Below are positions 1 to 8,695 of a stretch of 64,000 bases of DNA, piece by piece. The translations under genes were made by a program, and so were the position numbers. Numbering within the stretch: position 1 is the first letter of the stretch; each line of letters begins with the position of its first letter. This stretch comes from Vagococcus elongatus (GTDB taxonomy: Bacteria > Bacillota > Bacilli > Lactobacillales > Vagococcaceae), in the NCBI RefSeq assembly GCF_003987645.1, contig NZ_NGKA01000003.1:62001-126000 (forward strand). The letters run 5' to 3'. Under the pieces are notes generated by a model that saw only the letters and a list, made by a program, of their open reading frames with translations, was not told the DNA's origin and did not search any database.

Positions 1-37
1 ATAATGCTTCGGTCAGTTTTAGAAGGAGTGATAATAA

Positions 38-388
38 ATGGGAGATAGGGAAAGGCAAAGAAAATTTGATGAAAGTTCAAATATCAGAAAAAGTGAGTTC
101 GACAGGCATAATACGAACATGACAAGACAAACTAATCCTATCGGGAAGGGGCAAAATTTTTTACCCACCAATCCCAAAGCGAAAAAGACAAGGTCAGGAG
201 AATTGCTGTTCCAATTGCTTAGCGGTATTTTAGGCGTAGCTTGCTTTTTATTGATTAGTTTTTTAGGAAAAAAATTGTTGCCATACGACCGTTACTCCAG
301 TTTATTTTTTCTTTTTATTACCCTGATTATATCTTCAACTGTTGCCTATGTGTGTTTTAAATTTTTTAAAAAACGATTTAAGTTGTAA
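38..388 (+). CDS. small two-TM membrane protein, unknown function
   Basis: 116-residue protein that I do not recognise. The first 50 residues are hydrophilic and charged, rich in Arg, Lys and Asn. Two hydrophobic segments follow (about residues 56-76 and 87-107), and the C-terminus is strongly basic, so it is probably a small membrane protein with cytoplasmic tails. The ATG lies 9 bases after AAGGAG (23-28). A long hairpin at 412-485 ends the unit. Its promoter and any upstream partner lie outside the window. Confidence 0.6.
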   Translation: MGDRERQRKFDESSNIRKSEFDRHNTNMTRQTNPIGKGQNFLPTNPKAKKTRSGELLFQLLSGILGVACFLLISFLGKKLLPYDRYSSLFFLFITLIISSTVAYVCFKFFKKRFKL

Positions 389-411
389 ATTTTATAGTAT
401 CAGCCAAATGA

Positions 412-485
412 AGTCATCTATGTACACTCCTATGATTCTTTCAATAGAATGATAGCAAGTACCGCATGGATGACTTTTTTTATTT
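412..485 (+). terminator. intrinsic terminator after the small membrane protein
   Basis: The arms AGTCATCTATG and CATGGATGACT pair over 11 bp with one G-U pair, a long loop with its own small hairpin lies between, and a run of T follows directly. It ends the unit starting at 38. Confidence 0.65.
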
Positions 486-680
486 GTTTTTTAACAAGAT
501 AATCACCAATCATTTAAAATTTTTAAGAGCACAAATGGACGTTTAAAAAAAGGGATGTTTGTTTGTTAAAAGATTCTCCCCCAAGAAATAAGAATCATCT
601 GCTGAAACGATAGTAACAATTTTTTCTTCTTGGTTATCTCCTGAAATCCTTGTGATAAGCAGGCGATAATTCAAAATTTC

Positions 681-709
681 TTGACAAGTGTTATATGCTG
701 TTATACACT
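681..709 (+). promoter_or_regulatory. promoter with overlapping GntR/YtrA-type operator
   Basis: A perfect -35 TTGACA (681-686) is followed after 15 bases by TATACA (702-707). The segment between holds an imperfect inverted repeat with outer arms AGTGT and ACACT (687-709), so a bound repressor would cover the -10. This fits autoregulation by the GntR protein encoded immediately downstream, as is usual for YtrA-type operons. The assignment of the repressor is inference from position. Confidence 0.5.
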
Positions 710-729
710 GTTTGTGAAGGAGGAAAGTG

Positions 730-1101
730 ATGAAAATAATTATTAATAATTCACTGATGATTCCTATCTATGAACAAGTCGTTGAACAAATAAAAAAACA
801 AATTATCGAAGGTCGTCTTAGTGATGGGGAAGCTCTTCCTTCGGTCAGAAGTTTAGCCAAAGAGTTGCGTATCAGTGCATTGACGGTTAAAAAAGCTTAT
901 GATTTTTTAGAACAAGAAGGTTTTATATCGACGGTTCACGGTAAAGGCAGCTATGTTAATGACTTAAATCCTACGATACTTGTCGAGGAACAAAAGAAAG
1001 AAATCGAAGATGAATTGGAAACTTTAATCAAACGGGCCAGGTTGGTGGGACTATCCGATGAAGAATTAGAAGTATTGTTTAAGATGCTATTGGAGGGATG
1101 A
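730..1101 (+). CDS. GntR-family transcriptional regulator, YtrA subfamily
   Basis: A 123-residue DNA-binding regulator with an N-terminal winged helix (about residues 10-77, with LPSVRSLAKEL and the recognition-helix region ISALTVKKAYDFLEQEGF) and only a short acidic helical tail. This is the architecture of the YtrA subfamily, which regulates linked ABC transporters. The ATG at 730 is preferred to the GTG at 727 because it leaves six bases after AAGGAGG (717-723). It is first of a three-gene operon whose reading frames abut or overlap. It probably represses its own operon through the inverted repeat over the -10 at 681-709 and is released by a cell-envelope signal; the effector is unknown. 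Confidence 0.85.
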   Translation: MKIIINNSLMIPIYEQVVEQIKKQIIEGRLSDGEALPSVRSLAKELRISALTVKKAYDFLEQEGFISTVHGKGSYVNDLNPTILVEEQKKEIEDELETLIKRARLVGLSDEELEVLFKMLLEG

Positions 1102-1103
1102 AA

Positions 1104-1955
1104 ATGATAAGGATGACGAAAGCGCAAAAAAAATACGGGGATTTCCAACTGAATTGTAGTCTTGATGTCCCGGCAGGCAGTATTACTGGACTAATCGGCG
1201 GTAACGGGTCTGGAAAAAGTACGACTTTCAAACTACTTTTAGGTTTGATTTCTGCTGAGGGTGGAGAAATTAAGATTTTAGGGAAAAATCCCAACAAATT
1301 AAGTGCCAATGATAGAGAAAAAATTGGAGTGGTTATGACAGATACTGGTTTCAGCGATTATCTTAACGTTAAAGAAATCCGCCAAATTCTTAAATCATTG
1401 TACTCTACTTTTGATGAAGAATTGTTTAATTCCCTATGTATCAGGTTCGATCTCCCGGAAGAAAAGAAAATTTTGGATTTTTCAACTGGGATGAAAGCTA
1501 AGTTGAAAACGATTGTCGCGGTCACTCATGATGCTAATTTGTTGATACTTGATGAGGTAACGGCAGGGCTAGATGTTATCGTGAGAAATGAAATTTTAGA
1601 TTTGCTGAGAGAATACATGGAAAAAAATGAGGAGCGCAATATTTTAATCAGTTCTCATATCTCATCAGACTTAGAAAACTTGTGTGATGATATTTATATG
1701 ATTAAAAATGGTGAAATTGTTTTCTACGAAGAAGTCGATGAATTACTTGGGCAATACGCTGTGTTGAAATTAAGTGAAGAGCAATATGCCCAAATAGAAA
1801 AAGAATATATTCTTTTCTATAAAAAAGAACCCTATGGCTATTTATGCTTGACTAATCAAAAGCAGTACTATTTGGACAACTATCCAGACGTTGTCATTGA
1901 AAAATCAACGATCGATGAACTTATGATTGTTATTAATCGGGGGGAAGAATCATGA
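1104..1955 (+). CDS. ABC transporter ATP-binding protein (YtrB-like)
   Basis: ATPase subunit of an export-type ABC transporter. Walker A is GGNGSGKST near residue 31, the signature region reads FSTGMKAKL (a variant of LSGGQ, common in ABC-2 ATPases) and Walker B with D-loop is LLILDEVTAGLD. The H-loop SSHI follows, and a C-terminal domain of about 80 residues extends beyond the core. An ATG at 1098 overlaps the stop of the regulator, but the ATG at 1104 has better spacing from GGAGGG (1092-1097). It pairs with the permease at 1952. The substrate cannot be read from sequence; YtrA-linked transporters often respond to envelope-active peptides. Confidence 0.85.
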   Translation: MIRMTKAQKKYGDFQLNCSLDVPAGSITGLIGGNGSGKSTTFKLLLGLISAEGGEIKILGKNPNKLSANDREKIGVVMTDTGFSDYLNVKEIRQILKSLYSTFDEELFNSLCIRFDLPEEKKILDFSTGMKAKLKTIVAVTHDANLLILDEVTAGLDVIVRNEILDLLREYMEKNEERNILISSHISSDLENLCDDIYMIKNGEIVFYEEVDELLGQYAVLKLSEEQYAQIEKEYILFYKKEPYGYLCLTNQKQYYLDNYPDVVIEKSTIDELMIVINRGEES

Positions 1956-2602
1956 CAGGTTTATTGAAAAAAGATTTGTTTGTTTTAAAATCACAAAGAG
2001 TTTCCGTCACCATCGGCCTTTTTATGGTGCTTGCTCTGGTAATGGGAAATGAAGAGCCTATCTTGGGAGTATTTGCTATAGCCTTTTTAAGTGCCACATT
2101 GGGAGTCTCGACCATTGCCTATGATGAGTTCAATAACAGCAATGCCTTTTTATTTACCCTTCCTATAACTCGTTCATTATATACTGTGGAGAAGTATGTC
2201 TTCAGTTTTATATTTACCACTGTTATCTCTCTTTTCTCCAGTGTCCTTTTGTTTCTGCTTTATCGGCAAAGGGTTTTAGCTTATGGTTTATCTTTATGGC
2301 TGTTGCTGATTGTTGGTTCTATATTTGTTTCACTGATTATTCCAGCGCTGCTGATTCCAATCAACTTGAAGTTTGGCAGTGAAAAAGGACGAATGGTTAT
2401 GATCATATTATTTGTTTTTATTGGCGTCTTGTCACCCAATATCTCAAAAATAATTCCAAAAAAAAGCTTAGTTACTTTTATAAATTTTATCAGCGGTCTG
2501 AGTCCGATACAACTTTTGCTGTTAGTAATAGTGATTATTTTAGGTTTTTCCACAATATCTGCTTTGATCAGTAAACAAATCATGGCTAAAAAGGAATTTT
2601 AA
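1952..2602 (+). CDS. ABC-2 type permease
   Basis: 216-residue integral membrane protein with about six hydrophobic segments and a basic C-terminus, matching the size of ABC-2 permeases partnered with YtrB-like ATPases. It overlaps the ATPase stop by four bases (ATGA) and has GGGGAAG as ribosome binding site, so translation is coupled. The central segment YDEFNNSNAFLFTLPITR, between the second and third hydrophobic segments, resembles the conserved cytoplasmic loop of this permease type. It is the last gene of the GntR-ATPase-permease operon. Function as exporter or resistance pump is inferred from the operon type. Confidence 0.8.
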   Translation: MTGLLKKDLFVLKSQRVSVTIGLFMVLALVMGNEEPILGVFAIAFLSATLGVSTIAYDEFNNSNAFLFTLPITRSLYTVEKYVFSFIFTTVISLFSSVLLFLLYRQRVLAYGLSLWLLLIVGSIFVSLIIPALLIPINLKFGSEKGRMVMIILFVFIGVLSPNISKIIPKKSLVTFINFISGLSPIQLLLLVIVIILGFSTISALISKQIMAKKEF

Positions 2603-2728
2603 GATAGAAACTATGGGAAGTAAAAAAATCAGTTGAAAAACTGCTTGGAATTTATAAAAAATCTTGCCATACTTTGAGGTTGTTCTGACTAACGTGGTGA
2701 CGATAGATGTATATTAAAATATCGTAAA

Positions 2729-2757
2729 TTGACAAAAAATGGTTCTTATATCATAAT
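2729..2757 (+). promoter_or_regulatory. promoter of the fluoride riboswitch/CLC-F transcript
   Basis: TTGACA (2729-2734), a 17-base spacer and CATAAT (2752-2757). Transcription would begin near 2764, immediately before the riboswitch aptamer. Confidence 0.65.
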
Positions 2758-2767
2758 TAAATAGTCG

Positions 2768-2833
2768 AATAGGGAATGAATGTCTCCCGCAGTTTTTACT
2801 GAAACCGCACTTTTGCTAATGACTTCTATCACT
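2768..2833 (+). ncRNA. fluoride riboswitch (crcB motif)
   Basis: The segment shows the conserved order of the fluoride aptamer: a GGGA/TCCC helix closing the ATGAATG loop (2772-2788), a small CAGT/ACTG hairpin (2790-2801), AAACCGC, then GCTAATGACTTCTATC. The last string matches the nearly invariant 3' part of the family. It overlaps the 5' arm of a terminator hairpin (2818-2863), as in transcription-controlling crcB riboswitches: fluoride binding would sequester the arm and allow read-through. The downstream gene is a CLC-F type transporter, which is exactly the class these RNAs control. Confidence 0.88.
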
Positions 2834-2863
2834 TTTTTAGTGGATAGGAGTCATTATTTTTAT
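2818..2863 (+). terminator. riboswitch-controlled terminator
   Basis: AATGACTTCTATCAC pairs with GTGGATAGGAGTCATT, followed by ATTTTTAT. The 5' arm is shared with the fluoride aptamer, so formation of the two is mutually exclusive. Confidence 0.8.
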
Positions 2864-3021
2864 GGTTTAATGTAAAAAAGCGTGAGCGATAATTATTGTG
2901 AAAAGAAAAATTGCTTAATGAAACACGAACAAGAAGGGTTTTACAGATTTCCCCCTTAATAGGCTGTTTTGAGAAATTTGTTAGAAACAATAAACTTGCT
3001 AAAAAGGAATGTGATCATGTT

Positions 3022-4224
3022 ATGAGTATCAAGTTTACTAAGTTATACAAACTGATTTACTTCATTTTGCTCAGTATAGTCATTGGAGTTGTGGTGGGAG
3101 GGATTGATGCACTTTTTGGAAGAGTTCTTATTTCTCTATCTGATTTTAGGGTGCAGCATTTTATGTTTCTTATTCCATTTTTATCTGTGGCAGGCATGAT
3201 TTTTCTTTATTTTTTTTCTAGATTTGGCGAGAAGAGTCAAAAAGGGATGGATTTAGTTTTTCTGGCAGGCCATGGGGAAGAAAATGAAATACCGGTAAGA
3301 TTGATTCCTTTTGTAATGATTGGCACATGGTTGGCACATTTATTTGGTGCTAGTGTAGGCAGAGAAGGTGTCGCGGTCCAATTAGGTGCAACGATTGCTA
3401 ATTGGTTTGGGAGGAAATTAAAGCTTGAAAATCATTCCAGTTATTTGATTGTTGTAGGAATGGCCGCCGGTTTTGCAGGTCTTTTTGGTACGCCGCTTGC
3501 TGCTGCTTTTTTTGCTTTGGAAGTGTTAGTGGTAGGAAGATTGAAACACGAAGCTTTGTTGCCTGCATTAATCGCAGCATACACTGCCAGTATCACTTCA
3601 CAATCGTTAGGGCTAGAGAAGTTCAATGTTCCGCTTGCTGCTTCACTTCAGCTTGATTTTTTCTTGTTTGGAAAATTGGTCATGCTAGGGATTGTTTTTG
3701 GACTGACAGGAGCAGCGTTTGCTAGGCTTCTTGGAAAATCCAAATCATTTCTAAAAGAAAAAATCCCCCATTCAATCATCCGAATTGGGGTTGGCGGAGT
3801 AGTATTGACCCTATCGTTGATGTTACTTTATCAAGGCAGATATTCCGGCTTAGGAACCAATCTAATCGAAGCCAGTTTTTCCAATGAAAAAATATATGCC
3901 TATGATTGGCTGTTAAAAATGCTGTTGACCATTCTGACAGTTAGTGTGGGCTTTTTAGGCGGAGAGGTAACACCTCTATTTAGTGTCGGCGCCACATTAG
4001 GTGTTTTATTAGCACATCTTACGGGACTTCCGATAGAATTTGTTGCGGCACTAGGTTATGCCAGTGTCTTTGGAGGTGCGACAAGAACCTTGTTGGCTCC
4101 GATTTTTATTGGTGGAGAAGTTTTTGGTTTTCAGTATTTACCCTATTTCATCATAGTTTGTTCCGTTGCTTATTCTTTTAGTAAAAATCATTCAATCTAT
4201 GGACTGCAAAAAGTAGTAGAGTAG
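3022..4224 (+). CDS. CLC-F type fluoride/proton antiporter
   Basis: Integral membrane protein of the CLC superfamily, about 400 residues, with some ten membrane helices. The helix-N gating region reads GREGVAVQLG and keeps the gating glutamate. The usual Pro after GREG is absent, and the canonical GSGxP chloride motif is replaced by a segment around KGMDLVF, as in the CLC-F branch that exports fluoride. GGEVTPLFSVGA and GGATRTLLAP mark the C-terminal half. The ATG at 3022 is preferred to the upstream TTG at 2911, since the translated extension does not look like protein; AAGGA lies 13 bases upstream, which is long. The fluoride riboswitch in front supports fluoride as the substrate. Confidence 0.85.
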   Translation: MSIKFTKLYKLIYFILLSIVIGVVVGGIDALFGRVLISLSDFRVQHFMFLIPFLSVAGMIFLYFFSRFGEKSQKGMDLVFLAGHGEENEIPVRLIPFVMIGTWLAHLFGASVGREGVAVQLGATIANWFGRKLKLENHSSYLIVVGMAAGFAGLFGTPLAAAFFALEVLVVGRLKHEALLPALIAAYTASITSQSLGLEKFNVPLAASLQLDFFLFGKLVMLGIVFGLTGAAFARLLGKSKSFLKEKIPHSIIRIGVGGVVLTLSLMLLYQGRYSGLGTNLIEASFSNEKIYAYDWLLKMLLTILTVSVGFLGGEVTPLFSVGATLGVLLAHLTGLPIEFVAALGYASVFGGATRTLLAPIFIGGEVFGFQYLPYFIIVCSVAYSFSKNHSIYGLQKVVE

Positions 4225-4382
4225 ACTGTTTTTTGTTTTACTATGCCTTCTACCTTTTTTCGTATAGAGCGATAAGCTTCTCGATTAGAAGATGACTTTT
4301 TTAAGTTCAACTCAATTAAAAGAATCCAGTCAGGGACATCATTTTTTGAAAGAAGATGGTTAATCGTTGGCAACATAGTCAT
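4197..4382 (-). CDS. possible small protein, unknown
   Basis: A 61-residue reading frame, convergent with and overlapping the last 28 bases of the CLC-F gene. Composition is protein-like (LLIELNLKKSSSNREAY) and a weak GTGAAG precedes the ATG. I recognise no family; it may be a gene remnant or chance. Low confidence. Confidence 0.2.
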   Translation of the reverse strand: MTMLPTINHLLSKNDVPDWILLIELNLKKSSSNREAYRSIRKKVEGIVKQKTVYSTTFCSP

Positions 4383-4496
4383 ATCTTCACACTAAAATTG
4401 ATAATAGATACCATCATTAAAATATTTTCATATCTCAATTATTTATAAGTCCGTCTATCGTCTGAATAAGCACACCCAGTCTTTTATCTACCGGAA

Positions 4497-4534
4497 TATA
4501 AAAAAGCATTGTCGGAATAAATCTGACAATGCTT
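4497..4534 (-). terminator. terminator of asnA
   Basis: A perfect 10-bp hairpin (AAGCATTGTC / GACAATGCTT) with a T-run on the minus strand, 37 bases beyond the asnA stop. Confidence 0.8.
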
Positions 4535-4570
4535 AATTGCTGATGAAAATTTATTTTGAGACACGCAGGC

Positions 4571-5476
4571 TTATAGTAAGAAAACCTTGTCTTTGCATGC
4601 TTCGATAGTTTCATCATCCCAAAGAGAGACTTGTACTTCGCCAATATGAGCTTTGCCTAAAAGCAGCATGCACATACGACTTTGACCAATACCTCCTCCA
4701 ATAGTCAGAGGCAATTCATTGTTTGCAACTTGTTGGTGAAAATCAAACATCATGCGGTCTTCTGCATCGGCTTTTTTCAGCTGCTCCAGCAAGGATTTAT
4801 CATCGACCCTGATCCCCATACTGGACAGTTCCATGGCGCATTGGAGAGTGTCGTGCCAGAAAAGCAAATCTCCATTTAGAGACCAGTCGTCATAGTCGGG
4901 TGCCCGGTGGTCATGTGGCTGGCCGCTTTCAAGCACGTCACCTATTTGGAGGATGAACGTGGTGGGGTGTTCTTTTACATAGGCATGTTCCCGTTCCTTT
5001 GGAGTAAAATCAGGATAAAGATTTTCCAGCTCCTGACTAGTGATAAAGGATATCTCAGTGTCGATAGAAATATTGACATTGGGATATTTTGTTCTCAATC
5101 GGCTGGCAGTTTCAGCGATGGCATTCACCAAACTTTGCACCACTTTTTTCAAATAGTCCATCGTTCGTTGTTCCTCTGAGATGACACGCTCCCAGTCCCA
5201 CTGATCCACATAAATTGAATGCAGATTATCTGGAATCTCATCTCTTCGAATCGCATTCATATCAGCGTAGAGGCCATTTCCCGGATGAAAGTCGTATTGT
5301 TTTAGTGCCACACGCTTCCATTTTGCTAGAGAATGTACTACCTCACCGTCATCATTCAGTGACGGTACATCAAATCGAACAGGCCTTTCGACACCGCTCA
5401 AATTATCATTTAATCCTGACTGCCCGTTGACAAAAAGCGGAGCAGAGACTCTTTTAAGTTTTAGGCTGCCTGTCAT
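4571..5476 (-). CDS. asnA: aspartate-ammonia ligase AsnA, 5' end disrupted
   Basis: Makes asparagine from aspartate, ammonia and ATP; a class II aminoacyl-tRNA synthetase-like fold. Recognised from DNLSGVERPVRFDVPSLNDD, HSLAKWKR, SIYVDQWDWE, RAPDYDDWSLNGD, ELSSMGIRVD and the C-terminal motif GGGIGQSR. The intact open frame starts at ATG 5476 and lacks about 35 residues found in family members (about 330 residues). The missing part is present upstream in the same frame, reading IIPTNYQ through DTQTAIGFIKRCFEEA, and stays open to 5578, but it contains no ATG, GTG or TTG. An ATG at 5582 behind GAGG is out of frame and stops after ten codons. A single-base indel near 5565-5579, or a rare start codon, would explain this. 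Confidence 0.85.
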   Translation of the reverse strand: MTGSLKLKRVSAPLFVNGQSGLNDNLSGVERPVRFDVPSLNDDGEVVHSLAKWKRVALKQYDFHPGNGLYADMNAIRRDEIPDNLHSIYVDQWDWERVISEEQRTMDYLKKVVQSLVNAIAETASRLRTKYPNVNISIDTEISFITSQELENLYPDFTPKEREHAYVKEHPTTFILQIGDVLESGQPHDHRAPDYDDWSLNGDLLFWHDTLQCAMELSSMGIRVDDKSLLEQLKKADAEDRMMFDFHQQVANNELPLTIGGGIGQSRMCMLLLGKAHIGEVQVSLWDDETIEACKDKVFLL

Positions 5477-5831
5477 AGCTTCCTCAAAACAACGTTTAAT
5501 AAAGCCGATAGCGGTTTGTGTGTCATAAACATTTAAAATAGATTGATAGTTAGTTGGAATTATCGTCTTGCTGATACGTCATGCACCTCGTTCTAATCAT
5601 TTTCTAATTTAGTGTACCACAAAATTGAGAAATAACTAGCCTATTTTTTATTTTTGTACCAGATATTTGATGCAAAACAGTACTTTTAGGAATAGCTTTT
5701 ATGCTATAAAGAGAAAGAAGCTGGTGAAGTATTTTTAAACAACTGTATTTCAGATATGACTGGGAAAAAAGCAGATAATTATTTATAATATTTTTATTAC
5801 TTCAAGTTGTTGTAGAAAGGGAGTTTGATTT

Positions 5832-6581
5832 TTGACTTTTACAAAAAGAGATAACCAACGTTTTTTTAATCCGCTGGGCAGAGCAGTTATGAATTACGGA
5901 ATGATTGCCCCAAACGAAAAAATCGCTGTGGGAATGTCAGGGGGAAAAGACAGTACAACCCTGTTTTATTTGCTGGATACGATTAGAAAACAGAAGAGAT
6001 GGGGCTTTGATTTTGAACTGTATCCCATCACTCTTGATATGGGCATGGGGATGGATATCCAACCGCTAGTCGATTTTTGTCATTCCCTTGGTTACGTTAT
6101 AGATGTGGTGCCGACGGATATCGCGCCAGTAGTATTTGATATTCGTCAAGAAAGCAATCCTTGCTCTTTGTGTGCTAATTTGCGCAGAGGCTATTTGTAT
6201 GAGAGGGCGAGGACAGCGGGGTGTCAAAAAGTCGCCTTGGGTCACCATTTAGATGATGCCATCGAAACATATTTTATGAATTTTTTGATTCATGGAAAAT
6301 TAGCGAGTTTTGAGCCTATGACATACCTTGACAGGACAGATGTGACAGTCATTCGTCCTCTTATCTATATCGAAGAAAAAGAAATCATGTCTTTGGTTAA
6401 GCGAGATAGTTTGCCAGTGATTTTTAATCCTTGTCCAGTAGATAAACAGACAAAAAGAGAAGAAATGAAACAGCTGGTGACCCGACTTGGCAAGGACTAC
6501 AAAGATATTCGCCAAAAGTTTGTTAAGGGGATGGAAACAGGCGCAGATCAAAATTTTTGGACGAGTAAATTGGAAGAATGA
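5832..6581 (+). CDS. TtcA-like tRNA thiolation protein (PP-loop ATPase)
   Basis: 249-residue N-type ATP pyrophosphatase. The PP-loop is SGGKDSTTL near residue 35; the CSLCANLRRG pair of cysteines and a third in NPCPVD match the cysteines that bind the Fe-S cluster in TtcA/TtuA proteins, which adenylate and thiolate a tRNA base. It is shorter than E. coli TtcA and lacks its C-terminal extension. GHHLDDAIET is the conserved segment after the CxxC. It begins with TTG, supported by GAAAGGGAG seven bases upstream; no ATG is better placed. The position of the modified tRNA base cannot be told from sequence. Confidence 0.8.
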   Translation: MTFTKRDNQRFFNPLGRAVMNYGMIAPNEKIAVGMSGGKDSTTLFYLLDTIRKQKRWGFDFELYPITLDMGMGMDIQPLVDFCHSLGYVIDVVPTDIAPVVFDIRQESNPCSLCANLRRGYLYERARTAGCQKVALGHHLDDAIETYFMNFLIHGKLASFEPMTYLDRTDVTVIRPLIYIEEKEIMSLVKRDSLPVIFNPCPVDKQTKREEMKQLVTRLGKDYKDIRQKFVKGMETGADQNFWTSKLEE

Positions 6582-6735
6582 ACGATGTAAGCTGATTATT
6601 TACTTGAAAAATATAGATTATTATATGTTTGCAACCGAAACTGTTATATTGTAAGATGAGTCTAATCAATTATTTTGAATCATAAAGCCATTTTTTTTGA
6701 GGGAACTGGTTTTTGTCTATTAATGGAGGACTATT

Positions 6736-8310
6736 ATGATGCGTTTTTTTTCGAAAAGCAATGGTTTTTTATCATTTATAAAAAATAATGTTAGTTTGAC
6801 GATTTTTACATTCATATTGACATTTGCCCTATATAGTATTAAATTAGTCAATCGTTCATTTGGCATGGATACTAATACTTATATAACTGATTATCATGAT
6901 TATTTGAACCACTGGTACTCGATTTCCAGATTTGGTGAAGTATTTTTAAAAAAATTACTATGGGGTCCTTATACTAATATATATTTGCTGAATTTTTTAG
7001 CTATCATTTTATTCGCCCTGTCTTCTTTACTGATTTGTTATCTATTTACGGAAATAGTTGATAATGAACATATAAAGTATTATATGTTCATTATCCCAAG
7101 TTTATTTTTAACCAGCACTTTTTTTGTAGCACAATTTTATTTTGTTTTACAAAATTTTGAATATACATTAGCAATGGCTTTTGTGATTTTGTCAGTTATT
7201 TTAATTCAGCAGCAGACAGCTGACAAAATTTTTACAATAATGAAGTATGCAGGTGCTGTGTTACTGTTGACTTTTTCAATTGCAGTCTACCAGACATTTA
7301 TTTTATTTTTTGTCATATTAGTAGCGGCTCTTTTTTTACTGGAAATTAGAGAAAGCTTTGAAAAAAATCAGCCTTATTGTTTTCGCAAGCTTTTTTATCG
7401 GTGTCTTCCATATGTTTTAATTTTGTTAATCAGTGTTGCTAGTTATTTTGTGTTTGATAAGTTGCTATTGAACTACTTGGCTTTGGAAAGTAAACAACAT
7501 GCCGAAAATATGATGATTTGGAAATCTGCGGGTTTTAAAGAAGGTATTGTTTCATTACGGATGGTGTTGCAGGATATTATTTTTAAACCCAATGATCTTA
7601 GAAGATATCTGGTTTATAATTTTGGGTTTTTAGCGACTATACTCCTACTGATTCCGCTGATGGGCAAATTTTTATTAGCGAAGAATAAATATTTTCTAAC
7701 CACATTAGTTTGTCTAGTAACTCTTTTTGTTGGCGGACTTGGAGTTGCTATTGCCATGGGCGCTTTACCTACGCCGCGAAGTATGGCGCCTCAATTTCCG
7801 TTTCTATTAGCATTCTTATTCTTTTATATCAGTTTATGTTACAAAAACAAATACTTGAAAATTTTTATTATTGGTCTGGTTCTCTTTTTTGGAGTTACAC
7901 AGTTTAAAACTTCAAGCAATTCGCTTTTTTCTGAACAAATGACCTATGAAGAAGATGAGCGTAAAATGATTCAGATTGATCAGAGTATTAAAAATTTACA
8001 ATTGGAAAATGCTGATTCTTATAAATTAATTATCATAGGCACATCTCCATCCACGAATAAATTCAATTTGAATATTTTTTCTGATTTAGTAGGACTTTCC
8101 ATGTTCCAATTTGGTGAATCAGAACAGGTGGGTTCTTATTATATAACTCTAAATATTATCTCTATCATGGACTCTCTAGGTATGTCCTATAATAACCCTA
8201 CTTTACAAGAGTATATGGATGTTTGGAAAAATAAAACTACATTAGAGAATTCAAAAGTTGATTTTGGAATTGAAGTCATTGATGATTTCATAATAGTTAA
8301 AATTGCTTAG
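6736..8310 (+). CDS. GtrII-like membrane glucosyltransferase
   Basis: 524-residue polytopic membrane protein with about eleven hydrophobic segments. Early acidic motif FGMDTNTYITDYHDY, then RFGEVFLKKLLWGP, TFFVAQFYFVLQNFEYTLA and a late PTPRSMAPQFPF segment correspond to the order seen in the GtrII family, which adds sugar from a lipid-linked donor to cell-surface polymers outside the membrane. The about 100-residue C-terminal part is soluble and probably extracellular. ATG 6736 follows GGAGG by six bases. It appears monocistronic; the gene after ttcA-like is separated by 154 bases. The acceptor (teichoic acid, polysaccharide) is unknown. Confidence 0.7.
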   Translation: MMRFFSKSNGFLSFIKNNVSLTIFTFILTFALYSIKLVNRSFGMDTNTYITDYHDYLNHWYSISRFGEVFLKKLLWGPYTNIYLLNFLAIILFALSSLLICYLFTEIVDNEHIKYYMFIIPSLFLTSTFFVAQFYFVLQNFEYTLAMAFVILSVILIQQQTADKIFTIMKYAGAVLLLTFSIAVYQTFILFFVILVAALFLLEIRESFEKNQPYCFRKLFYRCLPYVLILLISVASYFVFDKLLLNYLALESKQHAENMMIWKSAGFKEGIVSLRMVLQDIIFKPNDLRRYLVYNFGFLATILLLIPLMGKFLLAKNKYFLTTLVCLVTLFVGGLGVAIAMGALPTPRSMAPQFPFLLAFLFFYISLCYKNKYLKIFIIGLVLFFGVTQFKTSSNSLFSEQMTYEEDERKMIQIDQSIKNLQLENADSYKLIIIGTSPSTNKFNLNIFSDLVGLSMFQFGESEQVGSYYITLNIISIMDSLGMSYNNPTLQEYMDVWKNKTTLENSKVDFGIEVIDDFIIVKIA

Positions 8311-8389
8311 ATTAATTTTGACATGTATAGTCTTACTAATAAACGAATTTCCTAGGAAAATTTGTAGAATAGTTATTACTTATTTAATA

Positions 8390-8436
8390 AAGCCGAAGAA
8401 GATACCTTAAACAGTATATTCTTTTGGCTTTATGTG
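8390..8436 (+). terminator. hairpin after the GtrII-like gene
   Basis: AAGCCGAAGAAGATAC pairs imperfectly with GTATATTCTTTTGGCTT; only a short T stretch follows, so termination is likely but not certain. Confidence 0.45.
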
Positions 8437-8620
8437 CTTTTGAAGTCAGTTTTTTTCAATTTACAAAGTCGCTCCTAATTTTATTTCATCTTTTTTCACA
8501 ATTATATTCAATTGATTTCTGAAAAGACACAATTGAATTCATATTTTAAACTGTCGCTTTATCTATTTTTTCAATAACGCTTGTTCCCAAAATATAAAAT
8601 TAAAGTTTACCTGGAAATGA

Positions 8621-8669
8621 TTGCTTTGCTGTTGAAAAATACTATATACTTAAGGGTAGCGGTTACTTT
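8621..8669 (+). promoter_or_regulatory. promoter and cre-like site upstream of the ABC importer
   Basis: TTGCTT (8621-8626), 18 bases, TATACT (8645-8650), then GGGTAGCGGTTACT (8654-8667), which matches the catabolite response element pattern TGNNARCGNWWWCA at all but the first and last bases. The site would sit on the transcription start, where CcpA represses. A related GGTAGCGGTTTCT occurs before cas9. Confidence 0.4.
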
Positions 8670-8695
8670 TTAAATAGTTTAAATGACTGCCTTCC

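Noticed and set aside
2911-3021. N-terminal extension of the CLC-F protein
   Set aside because: The extension reads as non-membrane, Arg/Cys-containing sequence not expected before the first CLC helix, and its TTG has no ribosome binding site.
5583-5831. Possible T-box leader for asnA
   Set aside because: I looked for a T-box sequence, specifier loop and terminator upstream of asnA on the minus strand and saw none in the 249-base gap.
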